Assembly (NCBI GenBank): GCA_003565775.1
Contig: PXAT01000112.1
Coordinates: 1-64,000 of the forward strand
From: Ectothiorhodospiraceae bacterium
GTDB lineage: Bacteria > Pseudomonadota > Gammaproteobacteria > Nitrococcales > Aquisalimonadaceae
Reading direction: 5' to 3'
Length of the DNA: 64,000 nt
The position numbers were made by a program, and so were the translations under genes. Below are positions 19,057-28,201 of this stretch, in pieces (position 1 is the stretch's first letter; each line of letters begins with the position of its first letter). The notes below the pieces were generated by a model. The model saw only the letters and a program-made list of their open reading frames with translations. It made no database searches and was not told where the DNA came from.

Positions 19057-19334
19057 TTAAGGAAACGCTGATCTATTGCCACGCCTGCGTTGGAGTCCGC
19101 ATTTTTTCCGAGGCAAGGCGCGCTGCGCGGCGCCGCAGTCATTCTGCGGTCAAGCAGCGCAACACGGCATTCGGGAAAAATGCGGCCCAACCCGAAGGGC
19201 CCGGCCGGTTTTGGCCCCTGTCGGTGTTGCGCCACCGGCCCGGTAGCTCGGGCTACCGAACCGGCACCGCGTCTTGCCAGATGACCAAAACCGGTCTCGG
19301 GCGCAGACGCGGGAATAGATCAGTGTTTCCTTAA
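19057..19334. repeat. Full-length dispersed palindromic element (copy A)
   Basis: A 278-bp imperfect palindrome. Termini: TTAAGGAAACGCTGATCTAT at the left and the complement of TTAAGGAAACACTGATCTAT at the right. Left arm: outer stem CCGCATTTTTTCC / GGGAAAAATGCGG, inner stems GCGCTGC / GCAGCGC and CCGCAG / CTGCGG. Right arm: outer stem CCGGTTTTGG / CCAAAACCGG, inner stem CGGTAG / CTACCG. Together it could fold as a stem with two branched arms. It lies 80 bp past the tpx stop and 124 bp before the GNAT-nitrilase start, with no coding potential of its own. Confidence 0.9.
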
Positions 19335-19413
19335 GAAAACACCAGTCTACTGTCCTTCAGAGACTGTCCGCGGAAACAATGCGTCATCCCCCGCGACTGC
19401 GCGTGCGATCCGT

Positions 19414-19911
19414 TCAGAGTTTCGCCAGGGCCGCATCATAGTCCGGTTCATCAGCGATTTCCGGCACCTGCTGCGCGTGGACCACCTGACCGCTGGCGTC
19501 GATCACGAGCACCGCGCGGGACAACAGGCCTACCAACGGGCCATCGGCGAAGGCGACACCGTAGTCGTTGCCGAATTCCGGGTTGCGGAAGCAGGACGCG
19601 GAGGTCACGTTATCCAGGCCTTCGGTACCGCAGAAACGCTGCTGGGCGAAGGGGAGGTCGGCCGACACGCAGAGCACGACAGTATTCGGCTTTTCACTGG
19701 CGTGTGCGTTGAATGTGCGCACCGAGGTGGCGCAGGTCGGCGTATCGACACTGGGGAAGATGTTCAGAATCACGTTCTTGCCGGACAATTCATCCAGCGT
19801 GACCTCCGACAGATCTGTCCGGACCAGAGTGAAACCGGGCGCCGGCTGACCCACGGCAGGAAGTTCGCCCACGGTGTGCACCGGATTGCCTTTCAATGTG
19901 ATCTGCGCCAT
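19414..19911 (-). CDS. tpx: Thiol peroxidase
   Basis: Atypical two-cysteine peroxiredoxin reducing peroxides with thioredoxin. The 165-aa protein carries the peroxidatic cysteine in NIFPSVDTPTCATS (near residue 60) and the resolving cysteine in TSASCFRN (near 94), plus the Tpx-typical N-terminus ITLKGNPVHTVGELP. ATG at 19911 has GAGGAG upstream; a TTG one codon earlier is less likely. Confidence 0.95.
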   Translation of the reverse strand: MAQITLKGNPVHTVGELPAVGQPAPGFTLVRTDLSEVTLDELSGKNVILNIFPSVDTPTCATSVRTFNAHASEKPNTVVLCVSADLPFAQQRFCGTEGLDNVTSASCFRNPEFGNDYGVAFADGPLVGLLSRAVLVIDASGQVVHAQQVPEIADEPDYDAALAKL

Positions 19912-20027
19912 CAAACATTCTCCTCGTCACGGTTATCGAAATCAGGTCGTCATCGTCTCCGCCCGGCGGCAGCCTTGCAAGTACCGATCACGCCGTGCCG
20001 CGCTCGTGTGACACCAAAGAATCCTTG

Positions 20028-21272
20028 TCAGCTCCTGAACCCGAGATATAGATCCATGACGTTGGTGCCGGTGGGCCCGGTGCGGATGAGGTCGCCACTG
20101 GCGGCAAGGAAGGAACCGCTGTCGGCGGCCTCGAGGCTTGCCAGCGGATCCAGACCGGCCGCCCGACCTCGCGCGCAGGTGTCGCCATCGACCACGGCAC
20201 CCGCATCCTCACCAGGTCCGTCGGTCCCGTCGGTGCCCGCGGCCAGCAGCGCGATATCGGTGCCGCCTTCAAGCTCCAGGGCCGCCTGCAGCGCCAGCGC
20301 CTGGGCACGCCCTCCACGGCCCGGATCCGGCGGCAGTCTGACCGTCGTCTCGCCACCGAACACATGCAGCCCCGCTTCGCCTTGCGCGAGGCGCCGGACG
20401 ATATCGCGTCCGGCTGTCGCCGTGTTGCCCTCGATCAGTTCACGGTGATGCCAGACCTGTAACCCTTCGCGACGCGCAAGCCGCACCACCGCCTCCCTCG
20501 CCAGACGATTACTGGCAACGATCTGCCAGTCGGTGGCCAGGTGCCGAAGATCCGCCTCTCGCGGTTGCGGCGGTGCCGCAGCGGCCATGGCGCCGACCTC
20601 GGCCGGCAGATCATCCGGCAACGGCTGCTCATCGGCCGACGGAAACAGCAATCCCGAACCGATCACGGACGGGTCGTCGCCGGGCACATCGGATATCAGG
20701 TAAACATGCAGGGACCGGTCGCCGAGCCGTGACCTGAGGCGTCCGCCCTTGATGCAGGACACCGAGCGGCGCACCGCATTGACGCGGTCGATGGGCAGAT
20801 CGCGGGACAGCAGCCAGCGGTTCATCCCGGTGAGGGATTCGACGCCGAAACCGTCCGGTAACTCCTCCACCAGACTGGACGCGCCGCCGGACAACATGAC
20901 CAGCAACGGGAGCCCGGCGGGCAGTTCATCAAGGAATCGGGTCAGAGCGACACCCGCATCCAGTGAACGTTGATCCGGCAACGGGTGTGCCGATTCGATA
21001 CTGTGCAGGCGCGGATCGGTCCGCACGCGGGTCGAGAGATGCCCCTGTTTGGTAATCAGGAGTCCGATCTGCACCGCATCGCCGAGGACATCCAGCGCAC
21101 CCCGGCACATGCTGTCCGCCGCCTTGCCGATCGCCAGCACGGCGACCGGCGCATCGGGCGCGATTCCACCACGGCGGCGCAGTGCCCGGGCCATGGCCAC
21201 ATCACCGGACACCGACGAGACCGCGTGCGCGAAAAACCGCTGCAGGAGTTCTCTCGCGAACGCTGCGCGCAT
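20028..21272 (-). CDS. Glycerate 2-kinase (MOFRL/DUF4147 family)
   Basis: Phosphorylates glycerate, usually to 2-phosphoglycerate, in glyoxylate or serine breakdown. The 414-aa protein has the N-terminal DUF4147 domain (VLAIGKAADSM, LVMLSGGASSL, RRSVSCIKGGRL) and the C-terminal MOFRL domain (VFGGETTVRLP, GTDGTDGPGEDAGAVVD, GPTGTNVMDLYL). It starts 3 bp after metZ, so it is probably co-transcribed with it and subject to the SAM-II riboswitch. Confidence 0.9.
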   Translation of the reverse strand: MRAAFARELLQRFFAHAVSSVSGDVAMARALRRRGGIAPDAPVAVLAIGKAADSMCRGALDVLGDAVQIGLLITKQGHLSTRVRTDPRLHSIESAHPLPDQRSLDAGVALTRFLDELPAGLPLLVMLSGGASSLVEELPDGFGVESLTGMNRWLLSRDLPIDRVNAVRRSVSCIKGGRLRSRLGDRSLHVYLISDVPGDDPSVIGSGLLFPSADEQPLPDDLPAEVGAMAAAAPPQPREADLRHLATDWQIVASNRLAREAVVRLARREGLQVWHHRELIEGNTATAGRDIVRRLAQGEAGLHVFGGETTVRLPPDPGRGGRAQALALQAALELEGGTDIALLAAGTDGTDGPGEDAGAVVDGDTCARGRAAGLDPLASLEAADSGSFLAASGDLIRTGPTGTNVMDLYLGFRS

Positions 21273-21275
21273 CAG

Positions 21276-22466
21276 TCAGGCGGGTCGCAGCGCCCGGCCG
21301 AGATCGGCCTGCAGATCGGCGAGATCCTCGATCCCGACCGACAGACGGATGAGGTTCTCGCCGACACCACAATCCTCCCGCTCCTGGGCACTGATGCGGC
21401 CATGGGTGGTGCTGGCCGGATGCGTGATCGTGGTCTTCAGATCGCCGAGATTGGCCGTGATCGAGATCAGGCGCACGCCGTCGATCACGCGCCAGGCCTG
21501 CTCGCGTCCGCCGTCCACCTCGAACGAGACGATACCGCCATAGGCGCTCTGCTGGCGCGTCGCGAGTTCGTGCTGCGGATGACTGGCAAGCCCGGGATAG
21601 TTGACCCGGGTCACGCCGGGCTGATGCTGCAACCAGTCGGCCAGCGCCAGGGCATTGTCGGAATGCGCGCGCATCCGCAACTGCAACGTCTCCAGCCCCT
21701 TGAGAAAGACCCAGGCATTGAACGCGCTCATGGTCGGTCCGGCGGTGCGCAGAAAGGCCTGCACCTCTTCGCCGACCCGCTGCTGATCGCCGACCACGGC
21801 ACCGCCAACGCAACGCCCCTGTCCGTCCAGATACTTGGTCGCTGAATGAATGATGATGTCGGCGCCCTGACTGAGCGGTTTCTGCAGCGCGGGCGTGCAG
21901 AAGCAGTTGTCTACCACCAGCAGACAATCATGTTTGCGGGCCAGCTCCGAGAGCCTTGCCACATCCGCCACCTCGGTCAGCGGATTGGAAGGAGTTTCCA
22001 GATACAGCATGCGGGTGCGCGGACCAATAGCCCGCTCCCAGGCTGCATAGTCGGTTAGCGGCACGAAACTGGTCTCGAGGCCGAAGCGAGACAGAATCTT
22101 GTTGAACAGATTCACCGTGGTGCCGAACACACCACTGGAACTGACGATGTGATCCCCGCTGCGAAGCAGGCTCATGCAGGTCGCGAGGATGGCCGACATG
22201 CCCGAGGCCGTGGCAACGCAGCTTTCCCCGCCCTCCATCGCCGCCAGCCGATCCTGGAATATGCGCACGGTGGGGTTGCTGAAACGCGAATAGATGTTGC
22301 CGATTTCTTCGCCGGAGAAGCGTGCAGCGGCCTGGGCCGCGCTGTCGAAGGTAAAACTCGACGAGAGGAAGATCGGCTCGGACTGCTCCTGCTCGTTGGT
22401 GCGCACATGTCCGGCGCGCACTGCGAGGGTGCTCAGTCCGTAATCCTTGTCGTCAGCACTCGTCAT
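21276..22466 (-). CDS. metZ: O-succinylhomoserine sulfhydrylase
   Basis: PLP enzyme of the Cys/Met metabolism family making homocysteine directly from O-succinylhomoserine and sulfide. The 396-aa protein shows the PLP-lysine motif IHSATKYLDGQGR, SNPTVRIFQDRLAAMEGGE, and the C-terminal HPASTTHGRIS. MetZ is favoured over MetB/MetC by its position after purF in gammaproteobacteria. ATG at 22466 follows AAAGGACCG. Preceded by a SAM-II riboswitch and terminator. Confidence 0.92.
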   Translation of the reverse strand: MTSADDKDYGLSTLAVRAGHVRTNEQEQSEPIFLSSSFTFDSAAQAAARFSGEEIGNIYSRFSNPTVRIFQDRLAAMEGGESCVATASGMSAILATCMSLLRSGDHIVSSSGVFGTTVNLFNKILSRFGLETSFVPLTDYAAWERAIGPRTRMLYLETPSNPLTEVADVARLSELARKHDCLLVVDNCFCTPALQKPLSQGADIIIHSATKYLDGQGRCVGGAVVGDQQRVGEEVQAFLRTAGPTMSAFNAWVFLKGLETLQLRMRAHSDNALALADWLQHQPGVTRVNYPGLASHPQHELATRQQSAYGGIVSFEVDGGREQAWRVIDGVRLISITANLGDLKTTITHPASTTHGRISAQEREDCGVGENLIRLSVGIEDLADLQADLGRALRPA

Positions 22467-22504
22467 CTGTCGGTCCTTTCCCGGTAAACATCCGGCGGGC
22501 ATGA

Positions 22505-22541
22505 AAAAACCCGCCCCTGGCCAAAGCAGGAAAGCGGGTTT
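22505..22541 (-). terminator. Rho-independent terminator of the metZ riboswitch
   Basis: Read on the minus strand: AAACCCGC, an 18-base loop, GCGGGTTT followed by further Ts. The 5' half (CCGCTTT, + strand 22531-22537) is also complementary to AAAGCGG at + strand 22551-22557, the end of the riboswitch aptamer. This gives a mutually exclusive antiterminator. Confidence 0.85.
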
Positions 22542-22549
22542 GTCCGATC

Positions 22550-22624
22550 TCCGCTTTAGCTGAATTTCACGACCGGTGGATGACCGGTCGTGGCGCCCGC
22601 AAGCTGATATCAAATCGGCGCCGC
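22550..22624 (-). promoter_or_regulatory. SAM-II (metA-type) riboswitch aptamer upstream of metZ
   Basis: Minus-strand RNA shows the SAM-II core in order: P1 5' strand GGCGCC, GAUUUGAUAUCAGCUUGCGG, P1 3' strand GGCGCC, then, after a 9-bp hairpin (ACGACCGGU / ACCGGUCGU), the pseudoknot strand GCUAAAGC. The loop patterns GAUUUG, GCUUGC and GCUAAA match the SAM-II consensus as I remember it. When SAM is bound, the GCUAAAGC strand would be held in the pseudoknot, freeing CCCGC to form the downstream terminator and shutting off metZ and the kinase gene. The internal hairpin is an insertion relative to the minimal motif. Confidence 0.85.
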
Positions 22625-22685
22625 TCGGCCCCTTCGGGACCAGAACTGGCCTTAGATGTTAGGAAGCCGGCCGGCCGGTGTCAAT

Positions 22686-24203
22686 TCAGGCGCGGTCCAT
22701 CTGTTCGACCAGATCATTCATCCCCAGCTTGTGGCGTCGTGACTTGGCATCGTCGGAACGCTGCTGCTGAAGGCTGTCGAGATACTGGCCATCAACGTCG
22801 CCGGTGATGTATTCACCGTTGAAACAGGACGCATCAAAGCGGCGGATCTCGGAGCTCTTGTGCCGAACCGCCTCTATCAGGTCGTCCAGGTCCTGATAGA
22901 TCAGGCGATCGGCGCCGATCCTGCGGCACACTTCCTCATCACTGCGGCCATGGGCAATCAGTTCACTGGCCGCCGGCATGTCGATGCCGTAGACATTGGG
23001 GTAACGCACCGGCGGCGCCGCCGACGCGAAGTAAACCTTGCGTGCGCCCTCGTCCCGCGCCATCTGGATGATCTGCTCGCAGGTCGTGCCACGGACAATG
23101 GAATCATCCACCAGCAATACGTTCTTGCCCTTGAATTCGAGACCGATGGGGTTGAGTTTCTGACGCACGGATTTCCGGCGCTGGGTCTGGCCGGGCATGA
23201 TGAAGGTCCGGCCGATATAACGATTCTTGATGAAACCTTCCCGGTATTTCACCCCGAGCGCATGAGCCAGTTCGAGCGCCGAGGTCCGGCTGGTGTCGGG
23301 CACCGGAATCACAACGTCGATATCGTTATCCGGCCACTCCCGCAGGATCTTCGCCGACAGCTTCTCGCCCATCCGCAGCCGGGCCTTGTAGACCGAGATC
23401 TCGTCGATGATGGAATCCGGCCGCGCCAGATAGACATACTCGAACAGGCACGGTGAAAACACCGGATTATCGGCACACTGGCGCGCCGAAAAGCTGCCGT
23501 CGGTGCCGAGGAAAACCGCCTCTCCCGGGGTCAGCTCGCGAATCAGCTGAAAGCCCAGGGTGTCGAGCGCCACACTCTCCGAGGCGACCAGGTATTCCAT
23601 GGCGCCATCCGCACCCTCGCGTTCCCCCACACAGATCGGGCGGATGCCATGCGGATCGCGGAACGCGAGCACGCCGTAGCCGTTGATCATGGCTACCGCG
23701 GCATAACCGCCGCGACAGCGTCGATGCACCGCCGCCACCGCATCGAAGATGTCATCGGTGGTCACCGTCAGCTTGCCGCTCCGACCCAGTTCATGAGCGA
23801 ACACGTTGAGCAGGATTTCGGAATCGGAATCGGTATTTATGTGGCGCAGATCCTCGAGAAACATTTCCCGTTTGAGCTGCTCGGCATTGGTCAGATTACC
23901 GTTGTGCGCAAGGCTGATGCCGTAGGGCGAGTTGACGTAGAACGGCTGAGCCTCGGCCGAGGTGGAGCACCCGGCCGTCGGATAGCGCACATGGCCGATA
24001 CCGATATTGCCCTGCAGCTGTTCCATGTGCTCCTGCCGGAACACGTCCCGCACCAGACCGTTGTCCTTGCGCAGGAACAGCCGCCCCGCATCGAAGGTCA
24101 TGATGCCTGCGGCATCCTGTCCGCGATGTTGCAGGACCGTGAGCCCGTCATACAGCGCCTGATTGACCGGGCTGCCCGCCACCATTCCGATTACACCGCA
24201 CAT
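22686..24203 (-). CDS. purF: Amidophosphoribosyltransferase
   Basis: First committed enzyme of purine synthesis: PRPP plus glutamine to phosphoribosylamine. The 505-aa protein begins MCGVIG, with the N-terminal nucleophile Cys2 of the glutamine amidotransferase domain; no propeptide is present. The PRPP loop is [13 protein letters not shown] in the C-terminal phosphoribosyltransferase domain. It follows cvpA by 48 bp, the usual cvpA-purF pair. Confidence 0.97.
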   Translation of the reverse strand: MCGVIGMVAGSPVNQALYDGLTVLQHRGQDAAGIMTFDAGRLFLRKDNGLVRDVFRQEHMEQLQGNIGIGHVRYPTAGCSTSAEAQPFYVNSPYGISLAHNGNLTNAEQLKREMFLEDLRHINTDSDSEILLNVFAHELGRSGKLTVTTDDIFDAVAAVHRRCRGGYAAVAMINGYGVLAFRDPHGIRPICVGEREGADGAMEYLVASESVALDTLGFQLIRELTPGEAVFLGTDGSFSARQCADNPVFSPCLFEYVYLARPDSIIDEISVYKARLRMGEKLSAKILREWPDNDIDVVIPVPDTSRTSALELAHALGVKYREGFIKNRYIGRTFIMPGQTQRRKSVRQKLNPIGLEFKGKNVLLVDDSIVRGTTCEQIIQMARDEGARKVYFASAAPPVRYPNVYGIDMPAASELIAHGRSDEEVCRRIGADRLIYQDLDDLIEAVRHKSSEIRRFDASCFNGEYITGDVDGQYLDSLQQQRSDDAKSRRHKLGMNDLVEQMDRA

Positions 24204-24251
24204 GAATGCTGCCTACCTTTTTGCAAGAACCGTCCGATCACGACCGCCGCA

Positions 24252-24884
24252 TCAGACTTCATCGTGCTCCGGCTCCGGATCGTCCGGGACCGTCGGCTCG
24301 ACCTCGTCCACAGACTCGTCACCACGGACCCCGGCACAGAAGTCACTCCAGTAGTCCGCCGCCGCAGTGCCGTCCGCCTGTGCCTCGGCATCGCCGAGGG
24401 GTGCGCGGAATGTCCGGCCCTCAAGCCAGTCCTCGACGCCGACCCGGCAGACCCAGGGGGTCAGCTGCTCGACCAGCACCGACTCCTGCCACCACTGCTC
24501 CCGCGGTACCGCCGTCAGCGCAGCGGCCAGCATCAGTATGGCAATCACCAGCACGCCGCGGGCGAGGCCGAAGAACAAACCGATGAAGCGATCGGTGCCA
24601 CTCAGACCGGTACGGCCGACCAGCTGGCTCGCGAAGTAATTGAGAATACCGCCGAGAATCAGCACGGCGACGAACAGCGCCGCAAAGGCCGCGCCAATGC
24701 GCAGACTCGGCGAGGCAATGACCCCTTCCATGGTGCCTGCAACCGGCTCGGCAAACTGCAGACCGATCCAGATCGCGGCAATCCAGACCACCAGCGACAG
24801 GGTTTCACGGACAAAGCCGCGAACCAGGCTGATCACGACTGACAGACCGATCACGGCGAGTATGGCGAGGTCGAGCCAGTTCAT
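24252..24884 (-). CDS. cvpA: CvpA family inner-membrane protein
   Basis: Membrane protein of the colicin V production family, 210 aa, with four hydrophobic helices (starting MNWLDLAILAVIGLSVVISL) and a polar, acidic C-terminal tail. Start at 24884 is chosen from the family-typical MNW-DL start; the longer upstream frame is unlike the family. It precedes purF as in other gammaproteobacteria. The function is poorly defined (envelope homeostasis). Confidence 0.92.
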   Translation of the reverse strand: MNWLDLAILAVIGLSVVISLVRGFVRETLSLVVWIAAIWIGLQFAEPVAGTMEGVIASPSLRIGAAFAALFVAVLILGGILNYFASQLVGRTGLSGTDRFIGLFFGLARGVLVIAILMLAAALTAVPREQWWQESVLVEQLTPWVCRVGVEDWLEGRTFRAPLGDAEAQADGTAAADYWSDFCAGVRGDESVDEVEPTVPDDPEPEHDEV

Positions 24885-24983
24885 GGGCGATCCGGAAATG
24901 AGGGGCGGCGAAGGCTCCGAAGCCGGAATGGTAGCAAAGCGGTCACGGGCCGGAAAGAAAACCGACACACGCTGGAATCGATC

Positions 24984-25258
24984 TTGAGGAGACGCTGATT
25001 AATTCGCACGTTCGCGTTGGCATCGCATTTTTCCGAGGCCAGGCGCGCTGCGCAGCGCCGCAGTCACTCTGCGGTCAAGCAGCGCAACACAGCAGTCGGG
25101 GAGAATGCGATGCCAACCCCTTGGGGCTCGGCCGATTCTGGCCCCCGGCGGTGTTGCGTCGCCGGCCCGGTAGCGACGGCTAACGAATCGGCACCGCGCC
25201 TTGCCAGGCTGCCAGAATCGACTCGAGCGCGAACGCAGGTAAATCAGTGTCTCCTTAA
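24984..25258. repeat. Full-length dispersed palindromic element (copy B)
   Basis: A 275-bp copy with the layout of 19057-19334. Termini: TTGAGGAGACGCTGATT and the complement of TTAAGGAGACACTGATT. Left-arm outer stem is a perfect 13 bp (TTGGCATCGCATT / AATGCGATGCCAA); right-arm outer stem CGATTCTGG / CCAGAATCG is perfect. Both differ from copy A by paired changes that keep pairing. The inner left hairpins are identical to copy A. It lies in the SPOR-cvpA gap, and the SPOR stop codon TAA (25255-25257, minus) is in its right end. Confidence 0.9.
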
Positions 25259-25914
25259 CGATGCCGCACCACGATGCTGTCAATACCCGCCTCGTCACTG
25301 ACTCGCTGTTTCAGGGTATCCGCGTCCCCCCGGGTGGCAACCGGGCCGACACGGAGTCGGTAGATCTCACCATCGGCGTCGCTGGACTCGACCACAAAGG
25401 CCGGCAGGCCTTCGTCACGAAGGCGGTCCCGGAGCCCCATGGCATTGTCGCGACTGCGGAAGCTGCCGACCTGCACGGCGAATCCGTCATCCTCGGTCAC
25501 CGTCGGCTCGGGTTCGGATTCCGGTTCCGGCTCGGGCTCGGGCTCGCGTTCCGGCTCAGGCTCCGGTTCCGGTTCGACCAGGGCCGCATCGTCCGACGGC
25601 GTCGAGTCGGTCGGCGCCTCATCCAGCATCTGATCGGGGTCATCGCCGGGCAGCACATCGGGCATCGCCGACGGCTCGTCGGGAGTCGCCTGTTCATCAT
25701 CCGGTTCGCGCACCGGGATACGTTCGAGCATCGGGGTGTCATCGTCGCCATCCCGCTCAGCCGCATCTTCCGCGGTCGGTGCCGGCGGGATTTCCATCGG
25801 CAGATCGAGCGCCTGACGCTCCACCGGGCCGCGCAGCAGCATGGGCAGGAAAATCACCGCCAGCGCGACGATCACGATCGCGCCGACAAGACGTTGCTGA
25901 TGCCGCTTCTCCAA
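25255..25914 (-). CDS. SPOR-domain membrane protein (DedD-like)
   Basis: A 219-aa inner-membrane protein: one N-terminal helix (IVIVALAVIFLPMLL), a long Pro/Glu/Asp-rich periplasmic linker with PEPE-type repeats (about residues 110-137), and a C-terminal SPOR domain (FAVQVGSFRSRDNA... YRLRVGPVATRGDA) that would bind denuded septal peptidoglycan. The TTG start at 25914 is supported by AAGGAG 8 bp upstream. Fits the folC-SPOR-cvpA-purF order; possibly the local DedD. Confidence 0.88.
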   Translation of the reverse strand: MEKRHQQRLVGAIVIVALAVIFLPMLLRGPVERQALDLPMEIPPAPTAEDAAERDGDDDTPMLERIPVREPDDEQATPDEPSAMPDVLPGDDPDQMLDEAPTDSTPSDDAALVEPEPEPEPEREPEPEPEPESEPEPTVTEDDGFAVQVGSFRSRDNAMGLRDRLRDEGLPAFVVESSDADGEIYRLRVGPVATRGDADTLKQRVSDEAGIDSIVVRHR

Positions 25915-25931
25915 CCGTCCAACTCCTTACG

Positions 25932-27224
25932 CTAGCGTGACGCCGTATCCACGGCCGCGGGGATGACCTGGCGAGTCTCATGCCGTTTCAGCAGCATCTG
26001 CTCGACCGTGCGGAATGACCCGCAAACCACAAGTTGATCCGATGCCTGCAGCATGCCGTCGGCAGCCCCCACCAGAGCAGCCGCGTCGCCCTGCTGCAAC
26101 ACGCCGCCCACAGGCAGGTGCCCGGCCAGTTCGGCCGGCGTCCAGGCCTCCGGATCCTGCAGATCCAGCAACAACCACCCATCCACATAAGGCATCAGCG
26201 GCTCGAGCACCGCAATCGGATCCTTGCGTCGCATGAGACCGATGACAGCCAGCCGTCGGCCGGCCACCGGGTGCGTCGCCAGCCACTGCGAGAGAACCCG
26301 CGCGCTGTCCGCATTGTGGGCCACATCCAGCAGCCATTCCACTGGTCCGGACAGACGTTGCAGGCGTCCCGAAAGACGCGTCCCGGCAAGCCCCTCCCGG
26401 ATCGCATGTTCTTCGATCCGCAGCGGCAGCTGACCCAGCGCGGCAACCACGCCGGCTGCATTGGCAATCTGGACCGCGCCGGGTATGCCCGGCGCCGGCA
26501 ACGCCATCAGGCAGCGTGCATCATCCTGCCACTGCCAGCTTCCGGCATCGGTTTCCGACCAGTGGTAATCCTCGCCCGCACGCAGCAGCCGGCTGCCACG
26601 GGCTGTCGCCACCTCGGCAATGGAATCGGGCATGGTGGCATCGGCGAAGATCGCGGCCCGTTCGGCGCGGAAAATACCGGCCTTTTCGCGACCGATGGAT
26701 TCCAGATCATGCCCGAGCCACTCGGCGTGATCCATGCCGATCGACGAGACCAGGGCGACATCCGCGTCCAGCAGGTTGACCGCATCGAGACGGCCCCCGA
26801 GCCCCACCTCAAGGATCTGCACATCCACCGCCGCCTCCCGACACAGATACAGGGCGGCCAACGTTCCGAATTCGAAATAGCTGAGTGTGCTCTGCCCCCG
26901 GGCACCGTCGATGGCATCGAAGGCGCGCACCAGATCACCGTCGCTGCATTCCGCACCGTCGATCCGGATTCGCTCGTTGTAGCGCAGAAGGTGCGGGGAC
27001 GTGTAGGTACCGGTGCGGTAGCCTGCGGCCCGCAGAATGGATTCGGCATAGGCCACCGACGAGCCCTTGCCGTTGGTACCCGCGATGGTCAGGGTCAGGC
27101 AGTCCGGCCGGTCGAGTCCGAGGACCCGGGCTACGCGACTGACCCGCTCCAGGCCGGGGTCGATAGCCCGGGGGTGCAGGGTTTCCTGCCAGCGCAGCCA
27201 CTCCTGCAGGTGCTGAAAACGCAT
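25932..27224 (-). CDS. folC: Dihydrofolate synthase/folylpolyglutamate synthase
   Basis: Joins glutamate to dihydropteroate and then extends folate polyglutamates. The Mur-ligase-fold protein is 430 aa from the ATG at 27224 and has the ATP loop TIAGTNGKGSS, GTYTSPHLLRYNERIRI, EVGLGGRLDAVN, and the DVAHNADS motif. A GTG at 27260 would add 12 residues, but GGAGG precedes the 27224 start. 37 bp after accD. Confidence 0.95.
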   Translation of the reverse strand: MRFQHLQEWLRWQETLHPRAIDPGLERVSRVARVLGLDRPDCLTLTIAGTNGKGSSVAYAESILRAAGYRTGTYTSPHLLRYNERIRIDGAECSDGDLVRAFDAIDGARGQSTLSYFEFGTLAALYLCREAAVDVQILEVGLGGRLDAVNLLDADVALVSSIGMDHAEWLGHDLESIGREKAGIFRAERAAIFADATMPDSIAEVATARGSRLLRAGEDYHWSETDAGSWQWQDDARCLMALPAPGIPGAVQIANAAGVVAALGQLPLRIEEHAIREGLAGTRLSGRLQRLSGPVEWLLDVAHNADSARVLSQWLATHPVAGRRLAVIGLMRRKDPIAVLEPLMPYVDGWLLLDLQDPEAWTPAELAGHLPVGGVLQQGDAAALVGAADGMLQASDQLVVCGSFRTVEQMLLKRHETRQVIPAAVDTASR

Positions 27225-27261
27225 CGATCTGCGGCCTCCGGGCCGAACGGGCCGGGTCACC

Positions 27262-28173
27262 CTATGGTGCGCTTACCGGTTCGGTCTCGTCGGTTTCGAT
27301 CCGGCGCAGTTCCGGCGCCGGCTGACGGGTCAACATGGCCAGCATGCTTGCCAGAGTCGCCTTCATTTCACGCCGGTCGACAATCCGGTCAATGGCACCG
27401 TGCTCGAGCAGGAATTCGGAGCGCTGGAAGCCATCCGGCAGCGTTTCCCGCACGGTCTGCTCGATCACCCGCGGGCCGGCGAAGCCGATCAGGGCACGGG
27501 GCTCGGCGAGATTGATGTCACCGAGCATAGCGAGACTCGCCGAGACGCCGCCCATGGTCGGATCGGTCATCACCGAAACATAGGGAACACCGGCGTCACG
27601 CAGGCGACCGAGCGCGGCACTGGTCTTGGCCATCTGCATCAGTGAGACCAGCGCCTCCTGCATGCGGGCGCCGCCGCTGGCGGAAAAACAGATCAGGGGG
27701 ATGCGTTCTTCCAGTGCGGTGTGCACGGCCAGCACGAAACGTTCACCGACCACGCTCCCCATGGATCCACCCATGAAGTCGAAGTCGAAGGCGCAGGTCA
27801 CCACGTCCATGCCTTCGAGCCTGCCGCGCAGGACAACCAGCGCATCATCCTCGCCGGTGGCTTTCTGAGCTTGCAGCAGCCGGTCCTTGTACTTCTTGCT
27901 GTCCTTGAACCGGAGTATGTCCACCGGCTGGATCCCGGCGCCGATCTCCATGGCGGTATCAGCATCCAGTAGCGCGTTCAGTCGAATCCGCGCATTGATT
28001 CGCATGTGCTGGCCGCACTTGGGACAGACCTCAAGGTTTCGTTCCAGCTCCGGCCGATAGAGTACCGCGCTGCAACCCTTGCACTTGGTCCACAAGCCCT
28101 CCGGCACGCTCCGCGGCCGCTCTGTCGCATCCGTACGGATGCGTGACGGCATCAATTTCTGGAACCAGCTCAT
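27262..28173 (-). CDS. accD: Acetyl-CoA carboxylase carboxyltransferase subunit beta
   Basis: Beta half of the carboxyltransferase that makes malonyl-CoA with AccA. The 303-aa protein has the N-terminal four-cysteine zinc ribbon (CKGC and CPKCG, about residues 31-53) and the crotonase-fold core ([34 protein letters not shown]). Follows trpA by 28 bp, the usual trpA-accD-folC linkage. Confidence 0.96.
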   Translation of the reverse strand: MSWFQKLMPSRIRTDATERPRSVPEGLWTKCKGCSAVLYRPELERNLEVCPKCGQHMRINARIRLNALLDADTAMEIGAGIQPVDILRFKDSKKYKDRLLQAQKATGEDDALVVLRGRLEGMDVVTCAFDFDFMGGSMGSVVGERFVLAVHTALEERIPLICFSASGGARMQEALVSLMQMAKTSAALGRLRDAGVPYVSVMTDPTMGGVSASLAMLGDINLAEPRALIGFAGPRVIEQTVRETLPDGFQRSEFLLEHGAIDRIVDRREMKATLASMLAMLTRQPAPELRRIETDETEPVSAP

Positions 28174-28201
28174 GGGCGTCCTCCCCTTCCGATCCGCTGC
28201 A

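Noticed and set aside
17877-19334. 485-codon plus-strand frame antisense to the GNAT-nitrilase gene
   Set aside because: Shadow of a conserved gene; its end runs into the repeat element.
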